DNA from: Deltaproteobacteria bacterium
GTDB lineage: Bacteria > Myxococcota > Polyangia > Haliangiales > Haliangiaceae
Assembly: GCA_018262455.1 (NCBI GenBank)
Contig: JAGSPR010000059.1
Location: 1-32,945, forward strand
Reading direction: 5' to 3'
Length of the DNA stretch: 32,945 nucleotides
The position numbers and the translations under genes were made by a program. Positions within the stretch are counted from its first letter, which is position 1. Each line of letters begins with the position of its first letter. The notes beneath the pieces were generated by a model. That model searched no databases and had not been told where the DNA came from. It saw only the letters and a program-made list of their open reading frames with translations. Positions 6,404 through 14,073 of the stretch are shown piece by piece.

Positions 6404-7896
6404 CGCGGACGTTGACGTGCGTGCTCGGCGTGCTGCTCGGGCTCGCGACCACCGCGCACGCCGACCGCCGCGGCTTCGATCCGACGACCATCTACAAGGT
6501 CCCGCAGGGGAGCGGACCGTCCGACGGGCCCGCCGACGCACCGATCACTATCGTCGAGTGGAGCGACTACGCGTGCGGCTACTGCAATCGGGTCCAGTAC
6601 ACGCTCGATGCCCTGGTCCGGCTGTATCCCGGGCAGATCCGGTTCGTGCATCGCACGCTTCCGCTCGACGAGGACTTCATGCTCACCGCCGAGGCCGCGC
6701 TCGCGGCGGCCGCGCAGGGGCGGTTTCGGCCGATGAACGACCGGCTCTATGCCGCGAACGGCCGGCTCGATCGCGCGGGTGTCGAGCTGCTCGCGCACGA
6801 GCTCGGGCTCGACATGCTGCGGTTTCGCGCCGATCTCGACACCCACACCCACCGTCCGCAGATCGAGGCCGACGTCAAGGACGCGATCGCGCTCGGCGTC
6901 GCCGGCACCCCGGCGTTCTTCATCAACGGCCGGTCGGTGCACGGCAGCCAGCCACTCAAGGTGTTCGCCGAGGTGGTCGACGAGGAGCTCATCCGCGCGT
7001 CGGAGGTCGCCGGCGGCTACGACGCGCTCGTCGCCAAGGGCGTGGCCTCCGCCGATGCGGCTGCGCCCACGAGCGGCAACGCCTTCGAGCTCGATCCCGA
7101 CAAGACCTACCGGATGGGCCTCGGGTTGCCCGGGCACCAGCTCGGTCCGGACACCGCGCTCGTGACCATCGTGACGTGGGGCGACTTCCAGTGCCCGTTC
7201 TGTGCCCGGCTCGCGCCGGTCCTCGCACAGGTCCGCAAGAAGTATCGCGACGAGGTGCGGATCGTGTATCGCCACCTCGCGATGCGCAACCATCGCAACG
7301 CCGCGCTCGCGGCCGAGGCCTCGATCGCCGCCGCCGCGCAGGGCAAGTTCTGGGCGTTCCACGATCGCCTGTTTGGCAGCGGCGGAGCGCTCAGCCGTGC
7401 CGATCTGGAACAGGATGCGCAGGCCCTCGGGCTCGACCTTGCACGATTTCGCGCCGCGCTCGACGATCGTCGGTTCCGCGATGTCGTCGTCGCCGAGACC
7501 GCCGCCGCCGAGGCACTCGGCGTCGATGGCACTCCCACGATGTTCATCAACGGTCAGCCCGTCGTCGGCTCGCGCGACGAGGCCGAGCTCGCCAAGATCA
7601 TCGACCTGCACCTCGCGCACGCCCGCACCGCGGTCAAGGGCGGCATCGCGCCGCGCGATCTCTACGCCCTGTTCATGAGCAGCGCGATCGGTGTCGATCG
7701 CGCCGATCCATCGACGATTCCCGATCCGAGCGCGGCACATATCGCACCCCGTGTGGAGGATCTCAGCCGTGCAGTTGCCGCTGCTTGCCGGCGTCGCGAC
7801 GGTGCGCGGGCGAACGAGCTCGCCACGGGCCTCATCGGCGACGCGAGGCGACGCGCGATGCTCGTGTGTGCCGCCGGTGGCATCGACCTGCCCTGA
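6400..7896 (+). CDS. Periplasmic protein with two DsbA-like thioredoxin domains
   Basis: A 498-residue exported protein with signal peptide MTRTLTCVLGVLLGLATTAHA. Two complete DsbA-family domains are joined in one chain. The first has the redox motif CGYC (59-62) after IVEWSDYA and the cis-Pro loop GTPAFFINGR. The second has CPFC (265-268) after VTWGDFQ and the loop GTPTMFINGQ. Each has an alpha-helical insert typical of DsbA/DsbG-like thioredoxins. A C-terminal stretch of about 80 residues with two Cys (AVAAACRRRDG and AMLVCAAG) matches no domain I recognise. It probably forms or isomerises disulfides in envelope proteins, or supports cytochrome c assembly. The ATG overlaps the tsaE stop. 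Single-domain DsbA is the rule, so the duplication is notable; the CGYC and CPFC dipeptides suggest different redox potentials. Confidence 0.9.
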   Translation: MTRTLTCVLGVLLGLATTAHADRRGFDPTTIYKVPQGSGPSDGPADAPITIVEWSDYACGYCNRVQYTLDALVRLYPGQIRFVHRTLPLDEDFMLTAEAALAAAAQGRFRPMNDRLYAANGRLDRAGVELLAHELGLDMLRFRADLDTHTHRPQIEADVKDAIALGVAGTPAFFINGRSVHGSQPLKVFAEVVDEELIRASEVAGGYDALVAKGVASADAAAPTSGNAFELDPDKTYRMGLGLPGHQLGPDTALVTIVTWGDFQCPFCARLAPVLAQVRKKYRDEVRIVYRHLAMRNHRNAALAAEASIAAAAQGKFWAFHDRLFGSGGALSRADLEQDAQALGLDLARFRAALDDRRFRDVVVAETAAAEALGVDGTPTMFINGQPVVGSRDEAELAKIIDLHLAHARTAVKGGIAPRDLYALFMSSAIGVDRADPSTIPDPSAAHIAPRVEDLSRAVAAACRRRDGARANELATGLIGDARRRAMLVCAAGGIDLP

Positions 7897-8125
7897 CAGC
7901 CCGAGACGGTCGCTGCTCGAGGACGTCGCACCACTCGTTGTGTGCGAGCCTCACTCGCTCTTGTCGCGGCATTGATACAGAACCTGTCTCAGTTTTCCAC
8001 GCTGAACACGGGCCGGGGACAGGTGGCGCATCCGGAATCTCGGCCATCTACGTCAGCTCCTCCGAACGCCACGTAACGCATCCAACATTGAGGGCGGTGG
8101 CACCGGGGATGCACTCGTCGGCGGC

Positions 8126-9058
8126 ATGCGCGACGAGACGTTACCTCTGAGGACGGATCAGCGGATCCTGCCGCTCGCGCGTCCCCCTTGTGGGGCCCGG
8201 CGGTCTGGCGCAGCGCGATTTGGCGAGTACGACGTGGTGGCTCCGCTGGCGCGAGGTGGCATGGGCGGCGTCTACCTTGCCGCACACGCGCTCACGGGCG
8301 AGCGTGTCGCTCTCAAGGTCCTCGATTCGCAGTTCGCGAACTATCCCGAAGTGGTCGCGCGACTGTTCGCCGAGCAAGACCTGGCGTCGCGCGCCCGGCA
8401 CCCGGCGCTCGTCGAGATCCGCGCGGCGCACAGGTCCGCGGATGACGTGCCGTATCTCGTGATGGAGTATCTCGTCGGCGACACGCTCGGTGCGGTCGCG
8501 GAGCGGGCGCCCCTCGAGATCCCGGCGATCGTCTCGATCTGCGCGCAGCTCGCCGCCGCACTCGCCGCGCTCCACGACGCAGGCGTCATGCACTGCGACG
8601 TCAAGCACGACAACGTGTTCGTGCTCGAAGAGACCGGGGCGCACGGTGTGCCCCGCGTCAAGTTGATCGACTTCGGCGTGTCCCGCCGGGTCGACGAGGT
8701 CCACGTCGAGGATGCGGCGATCGCCGGGACGCCGTGGTGCATGGCGCCGGAGCAGTGGCGCGGTCAGCCGAGCACGGCGTCGGATGTCTACGCGCTCGGC
8801 TGCCTGCTCTACGATCTGATCACGGGCGTGCCGCCGTTCGACGGCTCGCTCCCCGAGCTCATGCTGAAGCACCTCGAGCAGCGCCCGGCCCGGCCATCGT
8901 GGCTCGCGAAGGTCCCAGGCGACCTCGAGCGGTTGATCCTGCGCGCCCTCGCGAAGGACGCCGCTCATCGCCCGGCGATGGCCGAGCTCGCGCGCGATCT
9001 GACCGCGATGGCCGATCGCCATGTCGCGACGGTCGACGAGCTGCGCGCCGCGGGCTAG
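8126..9058 (+). CDS. Cytoplasmic Hanks-type Ser/Thr protein kinase
   Basis: A 310-residue kinase made of the catalytic domain alone, without a membrane helix. The glycine-rich loop is ARGGMGGVY (first Gly of the consensus replaced), the ATP lysine is Lys64 in VALKVL, the catalytic loop is HCDVKHDN with Asp158, the metal motif is DFGVS with Asp182, and GTPWCMAPEQ is the P+1 loop. All catalytic residues are present. The Arg of HRD is Cys157, so activation-loop phosphorylation may not be needed as in RD kinases. The first 30 residues are a basic leader. It is preceded by a 229-bp gap (7897-8125) in which I see no clear gene or promoter, and followed directly by a long inverted repeat. Confidence 0.9.
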   Translation: MRDETLPLRTDQRILPLARPPCGARRSGAARFGEYDVVAPLARGGMGGVYLAAHALTGERVALKVLDSQFANYPEVVARLFAEQDLASRARHPALVEIRAAHRSADDVPYLVMEYLVGDTLGAVAERAPLEIPAIVSICAQLAAALAALHDAGVMHCDVKHDNVFVLEETGAHGVPRVKLIDFGVSRRVDEVHVEDAAIAGTPWCMAPEQWRGQPSTASDVYALGCLLYDLITGVPPFDGSLPELMLKHLEQRPARPSWLAKVPGDLERLILRALAKDAAHRPAMAELARDLTAMADRHVATVDELRAAG

Positions 9059-9207
9059 TGCTGGGCAACAGAGGTTTTGATCGGTGGAGGTTTGCTCCGT
9101 CCGAGCGAGCCCGAGCGCGAGCCCGAGCCCGACATCTCACGAAGTCTCGGGCTCGGGCTCGGGCTCGATCAGCGATCGAACCTGTCAAACCTCTGTGGCC
9201 CAGCACT
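9057..9207. repeat. Nested 151-bp inverted-repeat element
   Basis: The outer arms read AGTGCTGGGC-a/c-ACAGAGGTTT at 9057-9077 and, inverted, at 9187-9207, with one mismatch. Inside lies a second perfect GC stem of gagcccgagcccga facing tcgggctcgggctc, with a loop of about 13 bases near 9137-9152. The left arm starts at the last two bases of the kinase stop codon. The structure resembles a MITE-like non-autonomous element or a REP-type palindrome, and could act as a terminator for the kinase gene. No target-site duplication is obvious. It is the only such element seen in the window. Confidence 0.75.
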
Positions 9208-9353
9208 CGTGGGCATGGGGGGAGATCGGCTCGGGATGCGCCGAGCGATTTCTGCGGAACGTCACATAGTTTCAATCGGTTACGATCAAGAGCTCAGGAG
9301 CATCCGGGCCGATTTTCATACTGAACATCAGACCAGTGGAGTAGACCTAAAGC

Positions 9354-10757
9354 ATGCGAATCGCCTGCCTCCACCTGCCGCAATACGCGCTCCAGTGCGT
9401 GACCCGAATCGATCCATCGCTTCGCGGTGCCGCGATCGCGGTGGTCGGATGCGGCCTCGATCCGGCAGCGGGAGGTGGAGCGCGCGTCGCGCTGCACAGC
9501 CCCGTGGTGCAGGCGTGTTCGCGCGCTGCCTGGGCGGTCGGGGTCCGGGTCGGCATGACGGCGGTCGCCGCGCGGGCGCTGTCTCCCGAAATCAAGGTCG
9601 TGCAGGCGGACCCCCAGCTCGAGCGCGAGACGGTGCGCGCGATCGCCGACGTGTTACTCGCCGCATCGCCGGTGGTCGACCTGGGTGGCCGGATCGGCGC
9701 AGGCGGTGCGCACCTCGCGATGTATTGTGAGGTCCCCGGCAAGACGCGTGGGACGAGCTTCGGGGACCGGTTGCTGCTTAGGCTCGAGACGCTCGGCCTG
9801 ACGGGCCGGATCGGGATCGCCGACGATCGTTTCACGGCGTGGGTCGCCGCGTCCGCGCCCGCCGGTACACCGGCTGCGGTGCCCCCGGGGGCGCGTGATC
9901 TTCGTCGCGACGACGACGACGGCGTCGTCAGCGTGCCTCGCGGCGGATCCGCGGCCTTCCTCGCGCCCCGGCCGCTATCGCTGCTGGCGATCACGCCCGA
10001 GGTGCAGCACATGCTCGAAGCGCTCGGCGTTCGCACGCTCGGCGAGTTCGCCGCGTTGCCCGCTCCGTCGGTGGCGCGTCCCATGGAGGCCGACTATCAG
10101 GCCCTCGCACGCGGGGACAGCGGTCAGCTGCTCCGCCCGTACACGCCCGATGCGCCGATCCGCGAGGAGGTCTGCTGTTCGCCTGTGCTCGGCGCTGGTG
10201 GGCTCAGCACGCCGGCGGCGCTGGCCGTGCTCGCCGAGCGAATCGCGCAGCGGCTCGCGGGCCGCGGGCGGAGCGCGGCTCGGCTCGAGCTGACCGTCAG
10301 CGGAGACAGCGGCGAGCGCATCGTCCCGATCTCGCCCTTGCCGACGTTGCGGTCGTTCGCGGCCTCGCCGAGCGCGCGTACCTTGCTCAGCTCGGGAGAA
10401 GCGATCGCCGATGCGATCGGGGCGGTCCTGCGCGACGAAGATCGAGCCGCGTGGCGGCTGCGCGTCGTCGTCAATGGGGAAGCGCTGGCCGGAGACGAGC
10501 TGATCGCCGAGCCGGCCGCCGATGGCGTGGCGGCACCAGCGCTCACGACCGTGGCTCCGCTCGCACCCGTTGCGCTGGCCCTCGACGTACGGCCAGGCGG
10601 CAGCCTGGATCTGGTGTTCGGGTTGTCGTCCCCGACGAGCGTGACGGGAGCGCTCCGTAGCGAACGTCGCGACGCCCATCGCCGGACCCGGCGCGGCAAG
10701 CAGCGCCGGCGGGTCGAGACGCTGATCCAGCCCCGACTGTTCAAGAATCTGCCGTGA
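9354..10757 (+). CDS. imuB: ImuB-like, catalytically inactive Y-family polymerase protein
   Basis: A 467-residue protein with the ImuB layout: a Y-family palm/fingers-like N-terminus opening MRIACLHLPQYALQ, a helix-hairpin-helix-like stretch (ITPEVQHMLEALGVRTLGEF AALP) near residues 220-242, a little-finger-like region, and a basic C-terminus. The DxD of active Y-family enzymes is absent (CLHLPQY), as is usual for ImuB. ImuB bridges ImuA, the DnaE2 polymerase and the beta clamp during SOS mutagenesis. A QPRLF pentapeptide at 459-463, five residues from the end, fits the clamp-binding consensus QxxLF. No imuA or dnaE2 is nearby. Upstream, CTGAAC at 9331 resembles half of a myxobacterial LexA site but the other half is poor. 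Symbol given for family resemblance. Confidence 0.75.
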   Translation: MRIACLHLPQYALQCVTRIDPSLRGAAIAVVGCGLDPAAGGGARVALHSPVVQACSRAAWAVGVRVGMTAVAARALSPEIKVVQADPQLERETVRAIADVLLAASPVVDLGGRIGAGGAHLAMYCEVPGKTRGTSFGDRLLLRLETLGLTGRIGIADDRFTAWVAASAPAGTPAAVPPGARDLRRDDDDGVVSVPRGGSAAFLAPRPLSLLAITPEVQHMLEALGVRTLGEFAALPAPSVARPMEADYQALARGDSGQLLRPYTPDAPIREEVCCSPVLGAGGLSTPAALAVLAERIAQRLAGRGRSAARLELTVSGDSGERIVPISPLPTLRSFAASPSARTLLSSGEAIADAIGAVLRDEDRAAWRLRVVVNGEALAGDELIAEPAADGVAAPALTTVAPLAPVALALDVRPGGSLDLVFGLSSPTSVTGALRSERRDAHRRTRRGKQRRRVETLIQPRLFKNLP

Positions 10758-10787
10758 GGCGGGGCGCGGCATGGTAGATGAGTCGCC

Positions 10788-11252
10788 ATGTCGACCCTTG
10801 AAGCCAAGCTGCGCGAGCAGCTCACCGCGGCGATGAAGGCGAAGGACTCCAGGACCTCGAACCTCGTCCGCATGATCAACACGAAGATCATGGAGCGGCG
10901 GACCTCGAAGGGCTTCACCGGCGAGGTCGACGATGCGCTGATCCTCGACGTCATCGGCACCTACAAGAAGTCGATGGAGAAGGCGCGCGTGGACTTCGCG
11001 AACGCAGGCGAGCGAGGCAAGGACCAGGTCGCCGAGCTCGATTTCGAAATCGAATGGTGCAGCAAGTTCCTCCCGCAGGGCATGAGCGAGGCCGAGCTGC
11101 GAGAGGCCGTGGCCAAGGTGGTCGCGGAGCTGCCCCAGAAGGATCCGAAGATGGCCGGTCGGGTGGTCGGCGCGGTGAAGAAGCAGTTCGGCGATCGCGC
11201 CGATGCAACGCTCGTGAAGAAGCTCGCTGAAGAGCTGCTCGGCGCGGGCTGA
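10788..11252 (+). CDS. GatB/YqeY domain protein
   Basis: A 154-residue YqeY-family protein. It is helical throughout, with the family patterns LREQLTAAMKAKDS, LVRMINTKIMERR, CSKFLPQGMSEAELREAV and MAGRVVGAVKKQFGDRADA. This is the same helical domain as the tRNA-binding tail of GatB; the stand-alone protein is of unclear function, possibly tRNA-associated. Length is typical (about 150). It starts 30 bp after the ImuB-like gene on the same strand, so co-transcription is possible. It converges on the broken regulator gene with only 13 bp between stops. Confidence 0.93.
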   Translation: MSTLEAKLREQLTAAMKAKDSRTSNLVRMINTKIMERRTSKGFTGEVDDALILDVIGTYKKSMEKARVDFANAGERGKDQVAELDFEIEWCSKFLPQGMSEAELREAVAKVVAELPQKDPKMAGRVVGAVKKQFGDRADATLVKKLAEELLGAG

Positions 11253-11265
11253 GCCTCCCCCGCGG

Positions 11266-11954
11266 TCAGATCACGTCACCCGACGGCGGAGCGTCGTCAG
11301 GCGGGGCCGGTTTCGGCGGAATCTGCGCGACCGCGGCGTTCAACGCTGGTTCGCTCTGTTCGTCGATGAGGCGTGCAGCCTCCATCAGCAGGTGCGTCGT
11401 CGAGACGCAGACGCGATCGACGCCCTCGACGAGGCAGGCGATGAACTCGAACTCGCCTGCGCTCCACGTCAGGACGTAGTAGACACACTCGGCATCGACT
11501 GGGTCCTCGGCGGCGTCGAGCCGGGCGTGGACGACCTTGCCCTCGCGCACGAGGAGCTGCGCCGCCGTGCCGTCGAGCGCGCGCAGCTGGAGCAGCCCGG
11601 TCTTGCGCTCGAGCTCGATCAGGATCAGCAGCGACGACAGGCCGACCTGCGACAGATCGCCCCGAGCCGGAAGCCTCGAATCCGATCGTCTTCCGAGGAC
11701 AGCGCGGTCAAGAAGATCACGGGCAACATGGCGAACTGGGTGTGCGAGCGCAGCTGGCGGACCAGCGCCCAGCCGTCCAGCTTCGGCATCATGATGTCGG
11801 TGATCAGCAGATCGGGAGTCCTGGCGAGCGCCCGCGCGAGCGCATCGTCGCCATCGACGGCCGTCTCGACGCTATAGCCCCGCTTCTCGAGCACGGTCGC
11901 GACCATGCGCAAGATCCAGGCGTCGTCATCGGCGACGAGTACATGAGGCGCCAT
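11266..11954 (-). pseudogene. Broken response regulator: receiver domain plus DUF4388-like domain
   Basis: Two parts of one gene lie in different frames. The 5' part (11954 to about 11660) is a CheY-like receiver: [14 protein letters not shown], phospho-acceptor Asp in [13 protein letters not shown], then [23 protein letters not shown] normal receiver continues DDY..KPF, but the frame instead ends within 14 codons at 11625. The 3' part (about 11661-11266), in the -1/+1 frame, reads [20 protein letters not shown] onward, the start of a DUF4388/PATAN domain, and ends PPSGDVI. The conserved Lys, the last receiver helix and the linker are missing. The junction sits at GGGCGAT, which could have encoded both GAD and GDL, suggesting a microhomology deletion. 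The DUF4388 frame has no usable start before its internal ATG at 11550. It is either a real pseudogene or an assembly error. Confidence 0.75.
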
Positions 11955-11997
11955 CAGCTCGGAAGGTAGCGTGCCGCTATCTACGCTGGCAACGGCC

Positions 11998-12023
11998 CGG
12001 GGCTCCGTCGGTCGGGAGCCCCG
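11998..12023 (-). terminator. GC-rich hairpin terminator
   Basis: CGGGGCTCC facing GGAGCCCCG gives a 9-bp perfect stem with an 8-base loop, immediately after the minus-strand stop at 12024. It ends the four-gene operon 14852-12024. No T-tract follows. Confidence 0.65.
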
Positions 12024-12965
12024 TCACTGCGACAAGGCAGGCGGCGGGCCTGGTCGTGGCGTTGGCAACGCGTCGCTGACGGTCGTGACCTCCCAGTTGC
12101 CGGCCTTGGCGCGAGACACCAGCCTGCCATCGCGGAGCGCCACCACGGCCCGCCCTTTGCGATCGACGACGATCCCGACCGGGTCGCCCACCGGCGTCAG
12201 CGAGATCGGCTCGCGATCCAGCTTGCCGCCGCGCAGGGTGACCAGCTCGAGCTTGCCGTGAGCCCTCGCCACCCCGACGAGGCTGTCGTCCGCGCTGCTG
12301 GCCGTGAGCAGGATCGTGAGCCCTACCGGCCACGGGGTGGTCTTGTTGGAGCGCAGGTCGAGCGCCCCGCCATCGACCACGGCCCACAGATCGCTGACGA
12401 GCCGCGCGACCTTGCGGGGGGCGCCAGCGATCGGGGTCAGCTTCGCACCGTCGACCCGCAAGAGCCCACGCTCGGTGGCGATCACGATCCCTTTGCCCGC
12501 CCCGATCGCCAGCACGGGAGCACCGGCGAGCGCGAGCTTGGCCGGCTCACCCGCGATGGTGTGGTCGAGCGCGTACAGTTGACGCCCCACGGCGGCGATC
12601 GCGCGCGAGCCGCCACTCATGATGGCGAGGCCCTTCTGCGCGAGGCGCAGCGCCGACCAGCCGTTGGCGGCGAGCCGGTAGACGACGCCTTCTCCGTTCG
12701 CCACGACCATCCCGCCGGCACGCCCGGCGATCGCGAGCTTGTCGGCCGTGGTGATCTGCTGCTTGCGCATCCATGCACCCTTGCCGTCAGGCTCGTAGAC
12801 CTCACCGCGGGGCCCGAGCGCGATCGACGCGCGTGCATCGTCCGCGGGGATCAACGCGACCAGCTGAGGTGTGCTCGGCGCGGGCGCAGCCACCGGAGGC
12901 GCTGCCCGCGCGCTGCGGGAGATCACGCTGCCGAACACCAGGGACGCGAGCACCACCCGGCGCAT
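12024..12965 (-). CDS. Exported beta-propeller-like protein
   Basis: A 313-residue protein with signal peptide MRRVVLASLVFGSVISRSARA. The mature part consists of repeated beta-strand units of about 40 residues with patterns such as IALGPRGEVYEPDGKGAW, MVVANGEGVVYRLAANGW, RAIAAVGRQLYALDHTI and GIVIATERGLLRVDGAKL, as in WD40/YVTN/two-component-regulator propellers. It ends in a Pro-rich tail (PTPRPGPPPALSQ). No catalytic motif is seen. It is the last gene of the operon that begins with the CDP-alcohol phosphotransferase, 8 bp after the Cys-rich lipoprotein gene, so it probably acts in the envelope. Start chosen at the ATG giving a complete signal peptide. Confidence 0.75.
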   Translation of the reverse strand: MRRVVLASLVFGSVISRSARAAPPVAAPAPSTPQLVALIPADDARASIALGPRGEVYEPDGKGAWMRKQQITTADKLAIAGRAGGMVVANGEGVVYRLAANGWSALRLAQKGLAIMSGGSRAIAAVGRQLYALDHTIAGEPAKLALAGAPVLAIGAGKGIVIATERGLLRVDGAKLTPIAGAPRKVARLVSDLWAVVDGGALDLRSNKTTPWPVGLTILLTASSADDSLVGVARAHGKLELVTLRGGKLDREPISLTPVGDPVGIVVDRKGRAVVALRDGRLVSRAKAGNWEVTTVSDALPTPRPGPPPALSQ

Positions 12966-12973
12966 CGGGGTGG

Positions 12974-13270
12974 CTACTTGCCGGACCCGGATCCAGCGCC
13001 GGAACCGCTGGCCGGCGCGATCGGGTCCACGACGTGACATGCCTCGAGCTCGGCGCGGGTCTTGGCGTTCATCGCACACCGGATCGTCTGCTTCTTCGAG
13101 CCACCCTGACACCGCCGGATCTCGCCCGGCAGATCGGTGTGTGTGTTCTCGGTGCCGATCAGCGTGCGCATGTTCTCGATCGCCTTGCGGCAATCATCTT
13201 CGGACGGCTTGTCGCAGGCGATAAGGCCCAACCCGAGCGCCATCACCGTCACCATCATCGTGCGCATCAT
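12974..13270 (-). CDS. Small Cys-rich lipoprotein
   Basis: A 98-residue protein with lipoprotein signal [19 protein letters not shown]; Cys19 is the lipidation site. The mature part has four further Cys (DDCRKAIENM, RRCQGG, IRCAMN, LEACHVV), likely two disulfides, followed by a Gly/Ser tail. AAGGA lies 6 bases before the ATG at 13270; the ATG at 13267 overlaps the upstream TGA and is an alternative. It lies between the nucleotidyltransferase and the propeller protein. Small Cys-patterned lipoproteins of this kind are common in Myxococcota but uncharacterised. Confidence 0.8.
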   Translation of the reverse strand: MMRTMMVTVMALGLGLIACDKPSEDDCRKAIENMRTLIGTENTHTDLPGEIRRCQGGSKKQTIRCAMNAKTRAELEACHVVDPIAPASGSGAGSGSGK

Positions 13271-14073
13271 GACCATTCCTTCGGGGTGGACTCTACCAGC
13301 TCGCGCGCCCGTTCGAGATCCTGTCCTGTGTCGATCTCGCGCCACTGGCCATCGATGAAGACCGGCTCGATCGCCAGGCCGCCGTCGATCAGCTCCTGCC
13401 AGAGATCCGTGAGGTAGGCGTTGCGGTAGGTCGTGGCACGCTGGAATGGCGCGTGATCTCGCCCGGCGAACTGCCGAGCGAGCCGGTCCAGCGTGTTCGC
13501 CACCGTCGCGACGCCGCGGGCACCCAGGCGGGTGAGTCCGATGTACTCGCCGATCGCATCCGCTGGCGGGAGCGCGCGCTTGCCGACCCGGGCGACCGAG
13601 CCATCGGGCATCAGGTCCGAGACCTCGCCCTCGTCGAGCGGGTGCTCGGTCCGTCCCTGATAGATCGTGCGGAACTCGCGATCGATCACGAGGCCGATCT
13701 CCGCCGGAGATTCCACGGCCGCACGCGCCACCGCGGGCGTGAAGATGATGTCGCTGTACGACAGCAGGCACGGCTGATCGAGGTACCGCCGAGCGCACGC
13801 GAGCGACAGCAACACGTTGTTGGTCTGCCATTCGAGGTTGTCGACGAACTCGACCCGCGGCACGAGCGTGCGCACGAACGACTCGAGGACGTCGCCGCGA
13901 TATCCCCGGATCACGACGAGCTCCTCGATGCCGGCCGCGCGAAAGGCCTCCCAGACCCAGCCCAGGATCGGGCGCGTGCCGACGCCCACCATGCACTTCG
14001 GGACCTCATCGGTGTGCGTCCCGAGCCGCTTGCCGCGTCCGGCCGCGATCAGGATCGCGCGCTTGATCGTCAC
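13267..14073 (-). CDS. LicC-like sugar/alcohol-phosphate nucleotidyltransferase
   Basis: A 268-residue GT-A-fold nucleotidyltransferase. The N-terminal signature [13 protein letters not shown] (6-18) precedes PK (25-26), which binds the nucleotide phosphates. The motif [17 protein letters not shown] matches the N..TNN..SL signature of LicC-type phosphocholine and inositol-phosphate cytidylyltransferases. It ends with [13 protein letters not shown], the usual C-terminal IDT.EDL element. It probably joins CTP and a phospho-alcohol to give a CDP-alcohol. The GTG start overlaps the stop of the CDP-alcohol phosphotransferase gene by four bases, so the two enzymes are made together and likely act in sequence. 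Substrate (choline, inositol, ethanolamine or glycerol phosphate) cannot be read from sequence alone. Confidence 0.85.
   Translation of the reverse strand: MTIKRAILIAAGRGKRLGTHTDEVPKCMVGVGTRPILGWVWEAFRAAGIEELVVIRGYRGDVLESFVRTLVPRVEFVDNLEWQTNNVLLSLACARRYLDQPCLLSYSDIIFTPAVARAAVESPAEIGLVIDREFRTIYQGRTEHPLDEGEVSDLMPDGSVARVGKRALPPADAIGEYIGLTRLGARGVATVANTLDRLARQFAGRDHAPFQRATTYRNAYLTDLWQELIDGGLAIEPVFIDGQWREIDTGQDLERARELVESTPKEWS

Noticed and set aside
9320..9345. LexA/SOS box before the ImuB-like gene
   Set aside because: CTGAAC and a distant AG match half of the myxobacterial pattern, but most of the other positions do not; kept only as a remark.
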